A stretch of DNA of 64,000 nt from JAGVGT01 sp963807225 (GTDB lineage Bacteria; Desulfobacterota; Desulfobulbia; Desulfobulbales; JAGXFP01). Every line of letters begins with the position of its first letter. The first letter of the stretch is position 1. The notes beneath the pieces are model-generated. The model saw nothing but the letters and a program-made list of their open reading frames with translations, was not told the DNA's origin and ran no database searches. The position numbers were made by a program, and so were the translations under genes. Positions 16,707 through 26,077 of this stretch are shown here, piece by piece. The stretch is taken from contig CAWEAD010000005.1 of assembly GCA_963807225.1 (NCBI GenBank), forward strand, positions 1,054,001-1,118,000, in the 5' to 3' direction.

Positions 16707-17474
16707 TCACTTGTGCTGCCGGTCGTACCAGAGAAATTGGCGGCAGAAGCCCCGGATAATCTTGACTTCGCGAGCTTGCAAGCCCAGCCGGCCCAGGAAC
16801 TTGCGGATGGTGTTGAGCCAGTAGTCGTCCTGGTCGTGGTTGGTGTTCTTGAGAAAATCGATCTTGCGCAAGACTTCTTCCATGTGGCCGTACATCCCCT
16901 CTAATTCAAAGGTGGTCGCCTGTTTCGGGGCAAAAGCGGTGGCCCCGGTCCGGCTGTACAGCAATTCGTGATAAAGTTCATAGCAGTGGATGCCCACAGC
17001 TTGGGCCAGGTTCAGAGAGGCGAAATCGGCGGTGGGAATGGTCGAAGTAAAGCGGCAGAACTTCAGATCGTCGTTGGTCAGTCCTCGGTGTTCCGGACCG
17101 AACATCAGGGCGGTGCGGTTGGCCGCCAGAAGCGGCACAACCTGACCCATGGTTACCCTGGGGGAGTTGGGTGGCCGTCGCTGTCTCCCCTGGCGGGCAG
17201 TGGTGCCCACAACCACCGGGAATTCGGCCAGAGCTTGCTCCAGGTTGTCGTATAGTTCCAGGCGGTCGATCAAATCGGCCGCCTTATGGGTGGCCATCTT
17301 CAGCATTTTGTCCCGATCCGGTGCTTCCTGGCGCACCACCAGCAACCGGGTGATCCCGCAGTTCATGGCCACCCGGGCGGCGGCTCCGATGTTCTCCGGG
17401 TATTTGGGCTCGACCAGGACCACGGCCACGTTGGCCAGGGCAGTAAGTAATTCGTTTTCGCTAATCTGGGGCAT
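16707..17474 (-). CDS. trmJ: TrmJ-like SPOUT RNA 2'-O-methyltransferase
   Basis: 255 aa. The SpoU/TrmH motifs are all visible: VAVVLVEPKYPENIGAAARV (motif 1), ALMFGPEHRGLTNDD (motif 2) and TIPTADFASLNLAQAV (motif 3). This variant with PEH and a C-terminal helical extension (about 165-255) matches TrmJ, which methylates C32/U32 of tRNA using S-adenosylmethionine in the cytosol. Substrate assignment is by family resemblance. It is transcribed alone on the minus strand. Confidence 0.9.
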   Translation of the reverse strand: MPQISENELLTALANVAVVLVEPKYPENIGAAARVAMNCGITRLLVVRQEAPDRDKMLKMATHKAADLIDRLELYDNLEQALAEFPVVVGTTARQGRQRRPPNSPRVTMGQVVPLLAANRTALMFGPEHRGLTNDDLKFCRFTSTIPTADFASLNLAQAVGIHCYELYHELLYSRTGATAFAPKQATTFELEGMYGHMEEVLRKIDFLKNTNHDQDDYWLNTIRKFLGRLGLQAREVKIIRGFCRQFLWYDRQHK

Positions 17475-17625
17475 CCGTTTGTTCTCATCCGTAACAGATA
17501 GGTCCGGTGTCGGACGGTAGGTAATAAAAATAGTACCGGTAAGGCGACCGGGCCGAAAAGTATAATTTTTTGAACCGACCGGGATATTCCCCTATGTGGG
17601 GGTTGATCTTGCCAATTATTTGAAA

Positions 17626-17764
17626 TAATTGAAAAATTTTATATAAAGTAATATTTAATCAGGATGGCATGGGATCTGCAAAAACATAAAAAGCAAGAAA
17701 TACTCTTCATTTCTTTCCTCCATGAAACCGGTCAGTCCTCCCCCTGGCCGGTTTCTCTTTTTTT
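17626..17764 (+). ncRNA. Candidate small RNA with its own promoter and terminator
   Basis: An A+T-rich stretch carries a plausible plus-strand promoter, TTGAAA then 16 bp then TATAAA (about 17620-17647). About 100 nt later comes a Rho-independent terminator: GAAACCGGTCAG (17724-17735) pairs with CTGGCCGGTTTC (17744-17755), followed by TCTTTTTTT. Both flanking genes are on the minus strand, so this plus-oriented terminator serves neither. No convincing reading frame lies between. The predicted transcript is about 110 nt. Confidence 0.4.
17724..17764 (+). terminator. Plus-oriented Rho-independent terminator
   Basis: A 12-position stem (one G-U pair), an 8-nt loop TCCTCCCC and a T-rich tail. 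It may also act as a weak 3' hairpin for the minus-strand rnr transcript, but the U-tract exists only in the plus direction. Confidence 0.75.
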
Positions 17765-17818
17765 AGCCGCCAGGCCGACAGGCAACGCCGCATTTCTCTG
17801 AACACTATCGACCAGGCC

Positions 17819-20050
17819 TCAAGCCAAAGTGAAGTCGATACGTCGCCGTTCAACGTTGACCGCCGCCACTCGCACCCGGATCTGATCGCCGAGAGAAATC
17901 TTGCGGCCACTCCGACGCCCGTAAAGGCGGTGGTTCTTTTCGTCGATTTCGTATTGATCGTCGGTGAGGTCGGCCACCGGCACCCCGCCGCTGATGAAGG
18001 AATCCAGAAGCTCCACGAAGAGGCCGAAGCCGGCCACCCCGGAGACGATGCCGTCGAATTCCTCGCCGATGTGCTTGGCCATGTAGCGCACCTGCAGCCG
18101 TTCGGTCACCTCGCGCTCGGCTGCCACCGCGACCCGCTCCCGGCCGGAGAGAAAGAGCCCGGCCTCGTCGGCCGAATCATACACCGGTTGGACGCGAGCG
18201 GGTTTTTTTCGGTTGATTAGCCGGGCCAGGGATCGGTGGACCAAGAGATCGGGGTAGCGGCGAATCGGCGAAGTGAAATGACAGTAGTCACTGGCGGCCA
18301 GGCCGAAGTGGCCGACGTTTTCCGGGGAATAGCGGGCCTGTTTCATGGTGCGCAGCATCAGGTTGCTGATCACATACTCCCGGGGGGTACCATGCACCGC
18401 CGCGATGATTCGGGCGAACCATTTCGGAGTGCCGGGATCGCGCCCCAGGGGCACGCCGATGGTACGGGCGAACTCGGTGAATCCCTCCACCTTCAGGGGA
18501 TCAGGTTGCTCATGAATCCGGTAGAGGAAATCCCGACGGGCCTCCTTTGAGGCCTTGGAGAAGGTCGCCGCCACCGCCTCGTTGGCGGCCAGCATAAACT
18601 CCTCGATCAGCTTGTGGGACTGGAGCCGCCGGGTACGGGTAACTCCGGCTATGCCGCCGGTTTCGTCCAGCAGGATATTGGCCTCGGGCAGCTCGAAGCC
18701 GATGCTGCCCCGCTTCATCCGTTTTTTTTCCAGGATTCCGGCCAACTTTGCCATGGTCTGCAGGGGTTCGACAAACTCCCGGTGGCCGGCCCGAATCGAC
18801 GCTTTCGGTTCGGCATCGAGGATCTCCTGCACCAGTTTATAGGTAAAGCGGAAGTGGCTGCGGATCACCGACTGGCTGAACTTTTTGGCCAGCACCTTGC
18901 CCTGGGGGTCGAAATCGAGAATAGCGGTAAAGGCGAGCCGATCCTGGTTCGGGACCAGGCTGCAGAGGTTGTTGGAAAGTCGTTCCGGCAGCATCGGCAC
19001 CACCCGGCCCGGGAAATAGACGCTGGTACCGCGCTGGTAGGCTTCGCGGTCCAGCTGGGTGCCGGGGGTGACGTAATGGCTGACGTCGGCGATGGAGACG
19101 TACAGCCGGTACCCCTTGGGCAACACCTCGATGGCCACGGCATCGTCGAAATCCTTGGCGTCCTCACCATCGATGGTGACATGGGGAATATCGCGGAGAT
19201 CGGGCCGCTCCGGACCGGGCTGGATCGCCGGGCTCAAAGCGGCGGTCTCGGCCAGGGCCGCCTCGCTGAATTGGTGCGGCAGATCGTGGGCATAGATCAC
19301 GATCTCGGCCTGGATGGCCGGGTTATCCGGATCCCCCAGAACCTGAACGATCTGACCCCGGGGATGCATGGGATCGGTGTCGAAGTCGGTGATCTCGGCC
19401 AGTACCACCTGGCCCTCCGCCCTTTTTGGGACTCGGGCCGGATCGATCCGCACCCGGTAGGTGAGTCTCTGGTCCTCGGGGAAGACCCGACCCAGGCGAT
19501 AGATGCCGACAACTCTGGTCGTGCCCCGGTTCAATACCCGCAGTACCCGCCCCTCGGGGCGTTCCCGGTGCGGGTCGTCCACCTTGATCAGTACCCGGTC
19601 GCCGTGGGCGGCCGAGCCCAGATGCGGGGCGGGGATGAAAATATCGTGCTCCCGACCGGTTCCGGCCGCCTCCAGAGGGGTGGCGAAGCCGAAACCCCGT
19701 GGGTGGGTACTGATGGTGGCCTCGATTAACCCTCGGCCGGGACGGAGCGCAAAGCTTTCACCTTCACAGTCCAGCACCCCGTTACGGCAAAGGTGGTCGA
19801 GAAGCTTGTCCAGCTGGCGTTGCTCGGCCCGCGAGGATGGTTTCAGGGCTCGGACAATCTCCTGGTGCAGAGCCCGGCCGCCTTGGGCATGTAGCAGGAG
19901 CAGCAGTTGCTCTTCCCTGCCCGGGGGGCGAATGATGTTCGGCTGAGGTCCATGGGCTCGGCGGCCGTGGACCTTGACCGGGGGCTGCGGACGTCTGCCG
20001 GGCCGGCGTTTGCCTGCCGGTGGGCGACGAGAACGGTTATCTCTGGCCAT
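17819..20050 (-). CDS. rnr: Ribonuclease R
   Basis: 743 aa in the RNase II/R family. An Arg/Pro-rich basic N-terminus (1-45) precedes a winged-helix segment, cold-shock domains, the catalytic RNB domain with VTIDGEDAKDFDDAV (Mg-binding aspartates) and DYCHFTSPIRRYPDLLVHR, and a C-terminal S1 domain (EEFDGIVSGVAGFGLFVEL). It degrades structured RNA 3' to 5' in the cytosol. AAGGAG lies just before the ATG. It is transcribed singly, away from rel; the region 20105-20133 has a possible promoter. Confidence 0.95.
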   Translation of the reverse strand: MARDNRSRRPPAGKRRPGRRPQPPVKVHGRRAHGPQPNIIRPPGREEQLLLLLHAQGGRALHQEIVRALKPSSRAEQRQLDKLLDHLCRNGVLDCEGESFALRPGRGLIEATISTHPRGFGFATPLEAAGTGREHDIFIPAPHLGSAAHGDRVLIKVDDPHRERPEGRVLRVLNRGTTRVVGIYRLGRVFPEDQRLTYRVRIDPARVPKRAEGQVVLAEITDFDTDPMHPRGQIVQVLGDPDNPAIQAEIVIYAHDLPHQFSEAALAETAALSPAIQPGPERPDLRDIPHVTIDGEDAKDFDDAVAIEVLPKGYRLYVSIADVSHYVTPGTQLDREAYQRGTSVYFPGRVVPMLPERLSNNLCSLVPNQDRLAFTAILDFDPQGKVLAKKFSQSVIRSHFRFTYKLVQEILDAEPKASIRAGHREFVEPLQTMAKLAGILEKKRMKRGSIGFELPEANILLDETGGIAGVTRTRRLQSHKLIEEFMLAANEAVAATFSKASKEARRDFLYRIHEQPDPLKVEGFTEFARTIGVPLGRDPGTPKWFARIIAAVHGTPREYVISNLMLRTMKQARYSPENVGHFGLAASDYCHFTSPIRRYPDLLVHRSLARLINRKKPARVQPVYDSADEAGLFLSGRERVAVAAEREVTERLQVRYMAKHIGEEFDGIVSGVAGFGLFVELLDSFISGGVPVADLTDDQYEIDEKNHRLYGRRSGRKISLGDQIRVRVAAVNVERRRIDFTLA

Positions 20051-20104
20051 TATTCTCCTTCCAGATTCACTGACGGGGATGAAAGTCTTGGTTTGTTATG
20101 TGAT

Positions 20105-20133
20105 ATCATACTGTTATCAGATTCCCAGAGTAA
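20105..20133 (-). promoter_or_regulatory. Possible sigma-70 promoter of rnr
   Basis: On the minus strand TTACTC (20128-20133) and TATGAT (20105-20110) are 17 bp apart, about 50 bp before the rnr start. No experimental-strength consensus; the assignment is by position. Confidence 0.35.
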
Positions 20134-20220
20134 TTGCTCTCAAGACCCCGCATTTTTGCCACCCGCCCGGAAGACCCGCGGGCATGGTTTTGGAGTCACC
20201 ACTCTTGGTTCCAGCCCGGT

Positions 20221-20523
20221 TAACCACCAGTATAGTCGAGATTAATCGACAGTTACCCAATCGGTGCGATGTCCGGCGGAAGAAGTCGACGGAACCCTTA
20301 TATTCAGGAACCGAGCCGGGATTTGAAGGGTACGCCTGTCATCCGAGTGCCAGAGGGGAAGTTGCGGAACCGGTTCCGTTGGTAGCCGATTGCCGGCGGA
20401 AGCCGGCGACTCCAAGTTTCCGAATCCATAACCTTTCAGCCGGTCTCAGTAAACAAATTATTGCCCAAAGCAGCATAATGATGCAAACTCTGAAAGGCCG
20501 GTCTTCAGATCCTGAGGACCGGC
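20221..20523 (+). other. Structured leader region upstream of rel
   Basis: The 515-bp gap between rnr and rel has no convincing gene. It holds several dyads in the plus direction: GTCGA/TCGAC at 20235-20250 just after a possible -10 TATAGT, the palindrome CGGAACCGGTTCCG (20365-20378), the tetraloop hairpin GCCGGC-GGAA-GCCGGC (20392-20407), and a longer stem GCCGGTC/GACCGGC (20497-20523) flanked by CTGAAA/TTTCAG. GGA triplets are frequent, one of them in a hairpin loop. It could be a long rel leader or a small RNA. Confidence 0.35.
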
Positions 20524-20565
20524 GCGGGGTTTCAGGTTAAAGGCGGGACAACGACGGACGGACAA

Positions 20566-22680
20566 GTGGTCGAAAACGGTTTTGATATCGGTAATTTCTG
20601 TCGGGACATGGAAAATGTTCTGGGAGGCGAGGGGGGGGAGGCGAATCTCTTCTGGCGCGCCTTTTCCTTTGCCGTCGATGCCCATCAGGATCAGAAACGC
20701 AAGTCCGGCGAAGCCTACGTCAGCCACCCCTGTGAGGTGACCCGCATCCTGGTCGAGGAATTCGGGGTTCGCGACCCGGAAACCTTGGCCGCCGCAGTGC
20801 TGCACGATACCGTGGAAGACGTCCCCGAGGTGACCCTGGAAGTAATCGGCGGGATGTTCGGCAAAGGAGTCGAGGACATCGTCGACGGTCTTACCAAGAT
20901 GGCCGATTTCGAGGGCGACCGCCAGTCCTTTCTCAAGCAGGTTCATCGCAAGATCTTTCAAGGTTCTGCGTCCCGCCTTGAAGTCATGCTGATCAAGCTG
21001 GCCGACCGGCTTCACAACTTGCGAACCATGGCGGCCATGCCCAAGCACAAGCGGCAGAAGATTGCCGAGGAAACCCTCGATGTCTATGCCCCCATGGCTG
21101 GAGTCATCGGGCTCTATAAGCTCAAGCGCGAACTCTACGATCTGGCCTTGGGCTATAAATTTCCCCGCCAGGCCCACAAGCTGGAAAATCGGCTCAGCCA
21201 GCTGGAGCACGACCAGGAGATCAACAACATCCTCGAGCATCTTCGCGAGGAGTTGCAAAAGTCTTGGATCACCGCCGAGGTCATATTGCGGGTCAAAGGA
21301 CTATGGGCCTATTTCGATCCGATCCAGAAGCATCTGCACAAAGAGATTGAAACCCCTCTGGAGATCCTCATAATGGTCGAGGATATCCAGACTTGTTATC
21401 GGGTACTGGGCGTAGTCAACCAGATCTATCCTCCCATTCCCCGGACCATCCGGGACTTCATCGCCAATCCCAAGCCCACCGGTTACCAGTGTCTGCACTC
21501 CCGGGCCAACATCCGCGGCAGCAAATATCTTTTCAAGATTCGCACCAGGGAGATGGTGGCACGCGGCCGCTCCGGTATCCTCAAGGAATGGAAGGCCAAA
21601 GGCAAGGTGCCGAGCGCCTTCGCCAAGGCGATCAAGGAGATGTTCGATATTCTCGGCACCGACGAGGAGATCTCCTATCGGGAGATGCTCGCCGCCAGCG
21701 GAAAGAAGGAGATCTATACCTATACCCCAAAAGGAGACACGGTAGTGCTGCCGATTAACAGCACCGTGCTGGACTTCGCCTTCAAGGTCCATACCGAAGT
21801 GGGGCGGCGCTGCGCATACGGCATGGTCGGCAACCGCAAACTCGGACCTGACGATATCCTCAGGGACGGCGAAGCGGTGCAGATCATCACCCAGAAGGAA
21901 CCGGTGTTCTTCGAACCGGCCATGCAGGAACTCTGTCAGACCCCGCGGGCCAGAGCCGAACTGGGCAAAATGTTCCGGGCCCGCCGCCAGACAGTGGCTC
22001 GGGGGGTCGGGCATTCCCTGATCGAACAGGAGATGAAGCGTTACGGTATCCCCCTGGAGTTGCTGGAGAAAGAGGAGATGGAACTGGTTTTCGAGGAATG
22101 CCGGGTCGGGACGCTCGAGGAATTTTTCCAGCAGATCGGCGAAGGAACCCTGCCCTTGAAGGAAGCGGTGCTTGCCGTACGCGAGGTCCTCTTCGGCGGG
22201 CGTGAAGTTCTGCAGCCACCGACCGGGGCCCTGAACCGGATCTATCTGGAAACCCTGGATCCGGTAGTGGTCAAGTTTTCGCGCTGCTGCCATCCGGTGC
22301 CGGTGGATAAGGGGCTGATCGGCCTGCTCTCGGAACGGGGTATTTCGGTGCACAGCAAGGAGTGCGAAAAAGTGGCGGAATTGCGGGTACAGCGCGAGGA
22401 CGTGGTGGAACTGCGCTGGAAACTTAAGGAAACCAGGGTTGACAAACAGCAGACTTTACTCTTCCTCCAGGCCCAGAGCCGCAATCGTTTATTGATGATG
22501 CTGGGCGTGGCGCCGGAGGATATGAAGATCACCGAGATCATCCTGCTCACCGCCGGGCAGGTTTCCAAATCCTCGGCCTGGGAAGTGAAGTTCCAGGTCG
22601 ATACCCTGCAAGGTCTCAAGAATATCCTCAGCCATTTCAAAAAATCCGGGCTGGCCTACGAGTTCGATCTGGAGCATTGA
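20566..22680 (+). CDS. rel: Rel/SpoT-family (p)ppGpp hydrolase with apparently inactive synthetase domain
   Basis: 704 aa from GTG 20566 (ATG 20608 is an alternative). The N-terminal HD domain looks intact: GEAYVSHP with H54, HD at 80-81 in AAVLHDTVED, and IKLADRLHNLRTM at 143-155, so ppGpp hydrolysis is expected. The synthetase domain (about 240-345) keeps the fold (NPKPTGYQCLH, KIRT), but where active enzymes have D-L-x-A-x-R this one has TPLEIL (T263, L268), and where they have ExQIRT it has LFKIRT (L322). Both catalytic acids therefore appear lost. TGS (about 385-450) and a C-terminal ACT-like region follow. It ends 2 bp from the convergent kinase gene. A separate synthetase must exist elsewhere if ppGpp is made. 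Confidence 0.9.
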   Translation: MVENGFDIGNFCRDMENVLGGEGGEANLFWRAFSFAVDAHQDQKRKSGEAYVSHPCEVTRILVEEFGVRDPETLAAAVLHDTVEDVPEVTLEVIGGMFGKGVEDIVDGLTKMADFEGDRQSFLKQVHRKIFQGSASRLEVMLIKLADRLHNLRTMAAMPKHKRQKIAEETLDVYAPMAGVIGLYKLKRELYDLALGYKFPRQAHKLENRLSQLEHDQEINNILEHLREELQKSWITAEVILRVKGLWAYFDPIQKHLHKEIETPLEILIMVEDIQTCYRVLGVVNQIYPPIPRTIRDFIANPKPTGYQCLHSRANIRGSKYLFKIRTREMVARGRSGILKEWKAKGKVPSAFAKAIKEMFDILGTDEEISYREMLAASGKKEIYTYTPKGDTVVLPINSTVLDFAFKVHTEVGRRCAYGMVGNRKLGPDDILRDGEAVQIITQKEPVFFEPAMQELCQTPRARAELGKMFRARRQTVARGVGHSLIEQEMKRYGIPLELLEKEEMELVFEECRVGTLEEFFQQIGEGTLPLKEAVLAVREVLFGGREVLQPPTGALNRIYLETLDPVVVKFSRCCHPVPVDKGLIGLLSERGISVHSKECEKVAELRVQREDVVELRWKLKETRVDKQQTLLFLQAQSRNRLLMMLGVAPEDMKITEIILLTAGQVSKSSAWEVKFQVDTLQGLKNILSHFKKSGLAYEFDLEH

Positions 22681-22682
22681 TA

Positions 22683-24854
22683 TTATCCTGAAGTACTCTC
22701 CGGTTCCCGGTATTCCAAGGCCTGCCTGACCGCCAGGGCAATTTTCTTTTTCTCCAGGGGCTTGAAGATAATCTCCCTGATCCCCTCTCTCTCGGCGATC
22801 TCCTCCGAAACTTTCGAACTGAAGCCGGTACAGAGGATGATCGGCAGGGTGGGCCGCAACACAAGAAGTTTGCCCGCCAGTTCCAGTCCGGACATGCCTG
22901 GCATGCTCTGGTCGGTGATCACCAGGTCGAATTCATCCGGAGTGGCGGCGAAGGTTGCCAGGGTTTCGATGCTACCGGTTTTATAGGTTACCCGATAGCC
23001 CAGGTTCCCGAGGATCCGGGCCATCAAGGCGGCGATCATCTTTTCGTCATCAACCACCAGGATACGTTCGTGGCCGGTGGGCAGAGATTCCGCCGGTCCG
23101 GGGATTTCCGCCTTCCCGGTTTCAATCGCCGGAAAGTAGATATGAAAAACCGTCCCCTGGCCCGGTGTTGTCTCTAATTTGATCAGCCCCTGGTGAGAGC
23201 TGACGATGCCATGCACCACGGCCAACCCCATACCGGTGCCGCGGCCAATTTCCTTGGTGGTGAAAAAGGGATCGAAGATGCGCTCGACAATTTCCGGGGC
23301 CATGCCGCAGCCGGTGTCGCCTACCGAGAGGCCGACATAGGACCCCGGCGCCAGATCGGGGTTCTGACGCAGATCTTCTTTGGTAAACATGGTTTTATTC
23401 AGTCCGATGGATAGGATGCCCTTTTCGTCCATGGCGTGGATGGCATTGGTGGCCAGATTCAACAACACCTGATGGAGCTGGGTGGGATCGGCCAAGATGA
23501 TCGGACAGTCCTGGTCTATATTCTGTTGGATCTCGATGGTGGTGGAAATAGTCGAGCGTAACAATTTGACGGTTTCCTTGATGATGGACTGGGGGATGAT
23601 GGGGCGCAATTCCTGTTTGCTCTTGCGGCTGAAGGAGAGAATCTGGTGAACCAGCTCCTTGGCGCGGTTGGCGGCCTGGAAGATATTGTCCAGATCGGGC
23701 CGGGCCGGGGAATTGCCCGGCAATTCGTCCAGCGAGATTTCCAGATAGCCCAGGATGATGGTCAGGATATTGTTGAAGTCATGAGCGATACCGCCGGCCA
23801 GGGTGCCGATGGCCTCCATTTTTTGGGCCTGGCGCAGTTGCGACTCCAACTGCCGCTTTTCTTCCTCGTCACGTTTGTGGGCGCTGATATCGCGGGAAAA
23901 CTCAACCGCCCCCGTTATTTGGTGGCGTTCGTCATAAATCGGGAAGGCGAAGACCTCCAGGGTGCCGGGCCGGCCGGAATCTTTCCGGAAGGGGATTTCC
24001 TGTCGGGTCGCGTTGCCATCCCGCAAGGTTTTGGTAACAGGGCAGTCGTCGCAGTTGATATTCAGCTGGTTAAAGACCTCGCTGTACTTCCGGCCTTCCA
24101 GGGGCAACAGGTCGGGAAACCACTCGCGCAAAGTGCGGTTGACCCGGACGATTTTGAGGTCACGGTCCACCACGCTGATGCCGTCCTGGATGGAGTCCAG
24201 CACGAGACCCAGGAAATTCTCCTGTTCGTGCAGGGATGTTTCGGCCTGCTTGCGGTTAGTGATGTCCTGAATGGTGCCGACGTACTTGGCGGCCCGGCCG
24301 TCATCTCCATAAATGATCTGACGTCGGCTTCTGATCCAGTGCCTTTCGCCGGACGGAGTGAGAAAGGCATGCTCGGTTTCGCTCGGATCCGGGGAGGCCG
24401 CGGCCGCGAAAATCTTCTGCCAGATCTCCCGGGCCGCCGGGGCGTTAAGGTTCAGGAAGCTCTCCGGGGTTAGAGGATGGGTCAGGGGGATAAGGCCGAA
24501 AATTCGGTAAAGCTCGTCGGACAACTTAAGTTCATCGCGCCGGGGATCGATTTCCCAATCGCCGACATGCACAATCTCCTGGGCTCTGAGCAGGCGTTGC
24601 TTGCTGGCTTCCAGGTTCTTTTCGCTTTGCCGGCGCCTCCATTCGGCCTTTATGCTCAGCAGGGTGGGGCCGACCAGGGCAAGCATGGTCATGACCACGG
24701 CAGTGATCACATATTCCCAGCGTTCCCGGTTTAACTCAAGCGGTGTGCCGGTTAGGGTGTTTGAGAAGACCTCACCCCAGAACTCCCAGAGACAGGCGAT
24801 CACGAAAATGAAAATGACCGGCAGGAGATACTGAATCAAAAGAAGTTTTTTCAT
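22683..24854 (-). CDS. Membrane hybrid histidine kinase (2 TM, PAS-PAS-HisKA-HATPase-REC)
   Basis: 723 aa. Two N-terminal membrane helices (about 5-25 and 48-68) enclose a short periplasmic loop. PAS about 95-200 ends in DITNR; PAS about 210-325 holds an NINCDDCPV cysteine motif. HisKA has AGGIAHDFNN with phospho-His near 358; HATPase has NLATNAIHAMDE and GTGMGLAVVHG; the C-terminal receiver has DLVITDQSMPGM with phospho-Asp near 646. The output partner is unknown. It is convergent with rel and divergent from the lipoprotein gene at 25058. Confidence 0.93.
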   Translation of the reverse strand: MKKLLLIQYLLPVIFIFVIACLWEFWGEVFSNTLTGTPLELNRERWEYVITAVVMTMLALVGPTLLSIKAEWRRRQSEKNLEASKQRLLRAQEIVHVGDWEIDPRRDELKLSDELYRIFGLIPLTHPLTPESFLNLNAPAAREIWQKIFAAAASPDPSETEHAFLTPSGERHWIRSRRQIIYGDDGRAAKYVGTIQDITNRKQAETSLHEQENFLGLVLDSIQDGISVVDRDLKIVRVNRTLREWFPDLLPLEGRKYSEVFNQLNINCDDCPVTKTLRDGNATRQEIPFRKDSGRPGTLEVFAFPIYDERHQITGAVEFSRDISAHKRDEEEKRQLESQLRQAQKMEAIGTLAGGIAHDFNNILTIILGYLEISLDELPGNSPARPDLDNIFQAANRAKELVHQILSFSRKSKQELRPIIPQSIIKETVKLLRSTISTTIEIQQNIDQDCPIILADPTQLHQVLLNLATNAIHAMDEKGILSIGLNKTMFTKEDLRQNPDLAPGSYVGLSVGDTGCGMAPEIVERIFDPFFTTKEIGRGTGMGLAVVHGIVSSHQGLIKLETTPGQGTVFHIYFPAIETGKAEIPGPAESLPTGHERILVVDDEKMIAALMARILGNLGYRVTYKTGSIETLATFAATPDEFDLVITDQSMPGMSGLELAGKLLVLRPTLPIILCTGFSSKVSEEIAEREGIREIIFKPLEKKKIALAVRQALEYREPESTSG

Positions 24855-25057
24855 TCCTGCCGATCCTTTGTCTCGCTGGCGGTTGTCGCCCGTTTGGGCT
24901 GGGGAATGTTCCAGTAAAGATCATACCGAAAGCGGTTTGATAACGACAAGGTAACTTTTTTGCCTTGGGCTTTACCGACCTCTGGTTGTGGCGGGTAAAG
25001 TAATGAACAGTTCAGAGAAAAAGTTTAATCATGGATGAAGATGAAGAGGAAAACTTG

Positions 25058-25300
25058 ATGAAGACTTCTTTTATTCTGCTGCTCGGGCTGATGTTCGGTT
25101 GCGCGGCCTGCACTCGACTCTATGGCAATATCTATGAAGGAGTTCAGTTGCAGAAGCGGCAGGAGGCCCCGCCAAACATTGACACCCGGGAGCAGAACGA
25201 GCAACCCCCCAGTTACGACGAATATCTGCGCCAACGACAACTGGCGACCGAAAATCCGGCTGTTTCCCCGGCGCCGGAAGCGAGGCCGGAGATCCCCTGA
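25058..25300 (+). CDS. Small lipoprotein of unknown function
   Basis: 80 aa from ATG 25058, with AGAGG upstream. The N-terminus KTSFILLLGLMFGCAACTR is a signal sequence with a lipobox-like LMFGC or CAAC, so it should be lipid-anchored. The mature part is short and hydrophilic with Gln, Pro and Glu (SYDEYLRQRQL, then a Pro-rich tail). The family is not recognised. An upstream in-frame ATG at 25031 would add only acidic residues before the signal and is less likely. Confidence 0.7.
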   Translation: MKTSFILLLGLMFGCAACTRLYGNIYEGVQLQKRQEAPPNIDTREQNEQPPSYDEYLRQRQLATENPAVSPAPEARPEIP

Positions 25301-25369
25301 AAAGTTGAGCCGGCGCATTGGGGCGTCCAGCGCCAGGCAAAGTCGGACGGAGCGGACTGGTCAGGGGAG

Positions 25370-26050
25370 CTATAACTTCTCTTCGCCAGAGGCCAGGGCT
25401 TCCAGCCCCTCTCGGTCGATTATCCTGATCCGGGCGCCTTGGACCTCGATAAGGCCGCCCTCGCTCAGTTTTTTGAAGATCCGTGACAGAGTTTCCGGAA
25501 TGGTACCGAGGATGCTGGCCAGCTGAGCCTTGCCGATGTTCAGGGCGAATTCGTCGCCGCCCTGCTGGCCGCCGAGAAGCAGGAGGTGTGAAGCCAGACG
25601 CCCGGGAACCTCTTTCAGGGAAAGAGCCTCGATCATTCCGGCGAACTTCTTGAGTCGCACGGAGAGCGCCCCCAGCATGTTCATGGCCAGAGCCGGATTC
25701 TTTTCGATCAGGGTTACGAAAGCTTCCCGGGGGATAAACAGCACCTGGCTGTCCTGCAGGGCGTCGGCATAAGCCGGGTAGGATTTGCCGGTGAAGACCG
25801 CCGCCTCGGCGAATGGTTCGCCGGGTCCGAAGATGTGCAGGGTCTGTTCCTTACCGTCCATCGACATCTTGTAGATCTTGACCTGGCCCGAGACCAGGAT
25901 GAAAAAGCCCACCCCACGATCGCCTTCGGCAAAGATGGTGGCGCCGCGTTTATAACGCTGGTCGCTGACGATCAGGGCCAGGTCGGTCAGCTGTTGGTCG
26001 GTGAGGCCGGTGAAGAGAGGGATGTCGGCGAGGATTCTGCTCAGCTCCAT
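25370..26050 (-). CDS. Crp/Fnr-family transcriptional regulator
   Basis: 226 aa. A cyclic-nucleotide-binding-like beta-roll (about 15-130) includes GDRGVGFFILVSGQVKIYK and GPGEPFAEAAVF, followed by the long dimer helix and a C-terminal winged helix with KAQLASILGTIPETLSRIFKKL. No FNR-type cysteine cluster is present, so O2 sensing through Fe-S is unlikely; a DNR-like NO or other small-ligand sensor is possible. AAGGA precedes the ATG. A phosphopantetheinyl transferase gene lies 27 bp upstream on the same strand, so they may be co-transcribed. Confidence 0.92.
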   Translation of the reverse strand: MELSRILADIPLFTGLTDQQLTDLALIVSDQRYKRGATIFAEGDRGVGFFILVSGQVKIYKMSMDGKEQTLHIFGPGEPFAEAAVFTGKSYPAYADALQDSQVLFIPREAFVTLIEKNPALAMNMLGALSVRLKKFAGMIEALSLKEVPGRLASHLLLLGGQQGGDEFALNIGKAQLASILGTIPETLSRIFKKLSEGGLIEVQGARIRIIDREGLEALASGEEKL

Positions 26051-26077
26051 GATAAATCCTTGAAAAGTGGTTAATCT

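Noticed and set aside
17707..17910. Minus-strand frame near the end of rnr
   Set aside because: It overlaps rnr in another frame and runs across the terminator hairpin; no ribosome site or motif.
19974..20540. Long plus-strand frame between rnr and rel
   Set aside because: It starts inside rnr on the opposite strand, has no protein-like pattern, and the region is rich in dyads instead.
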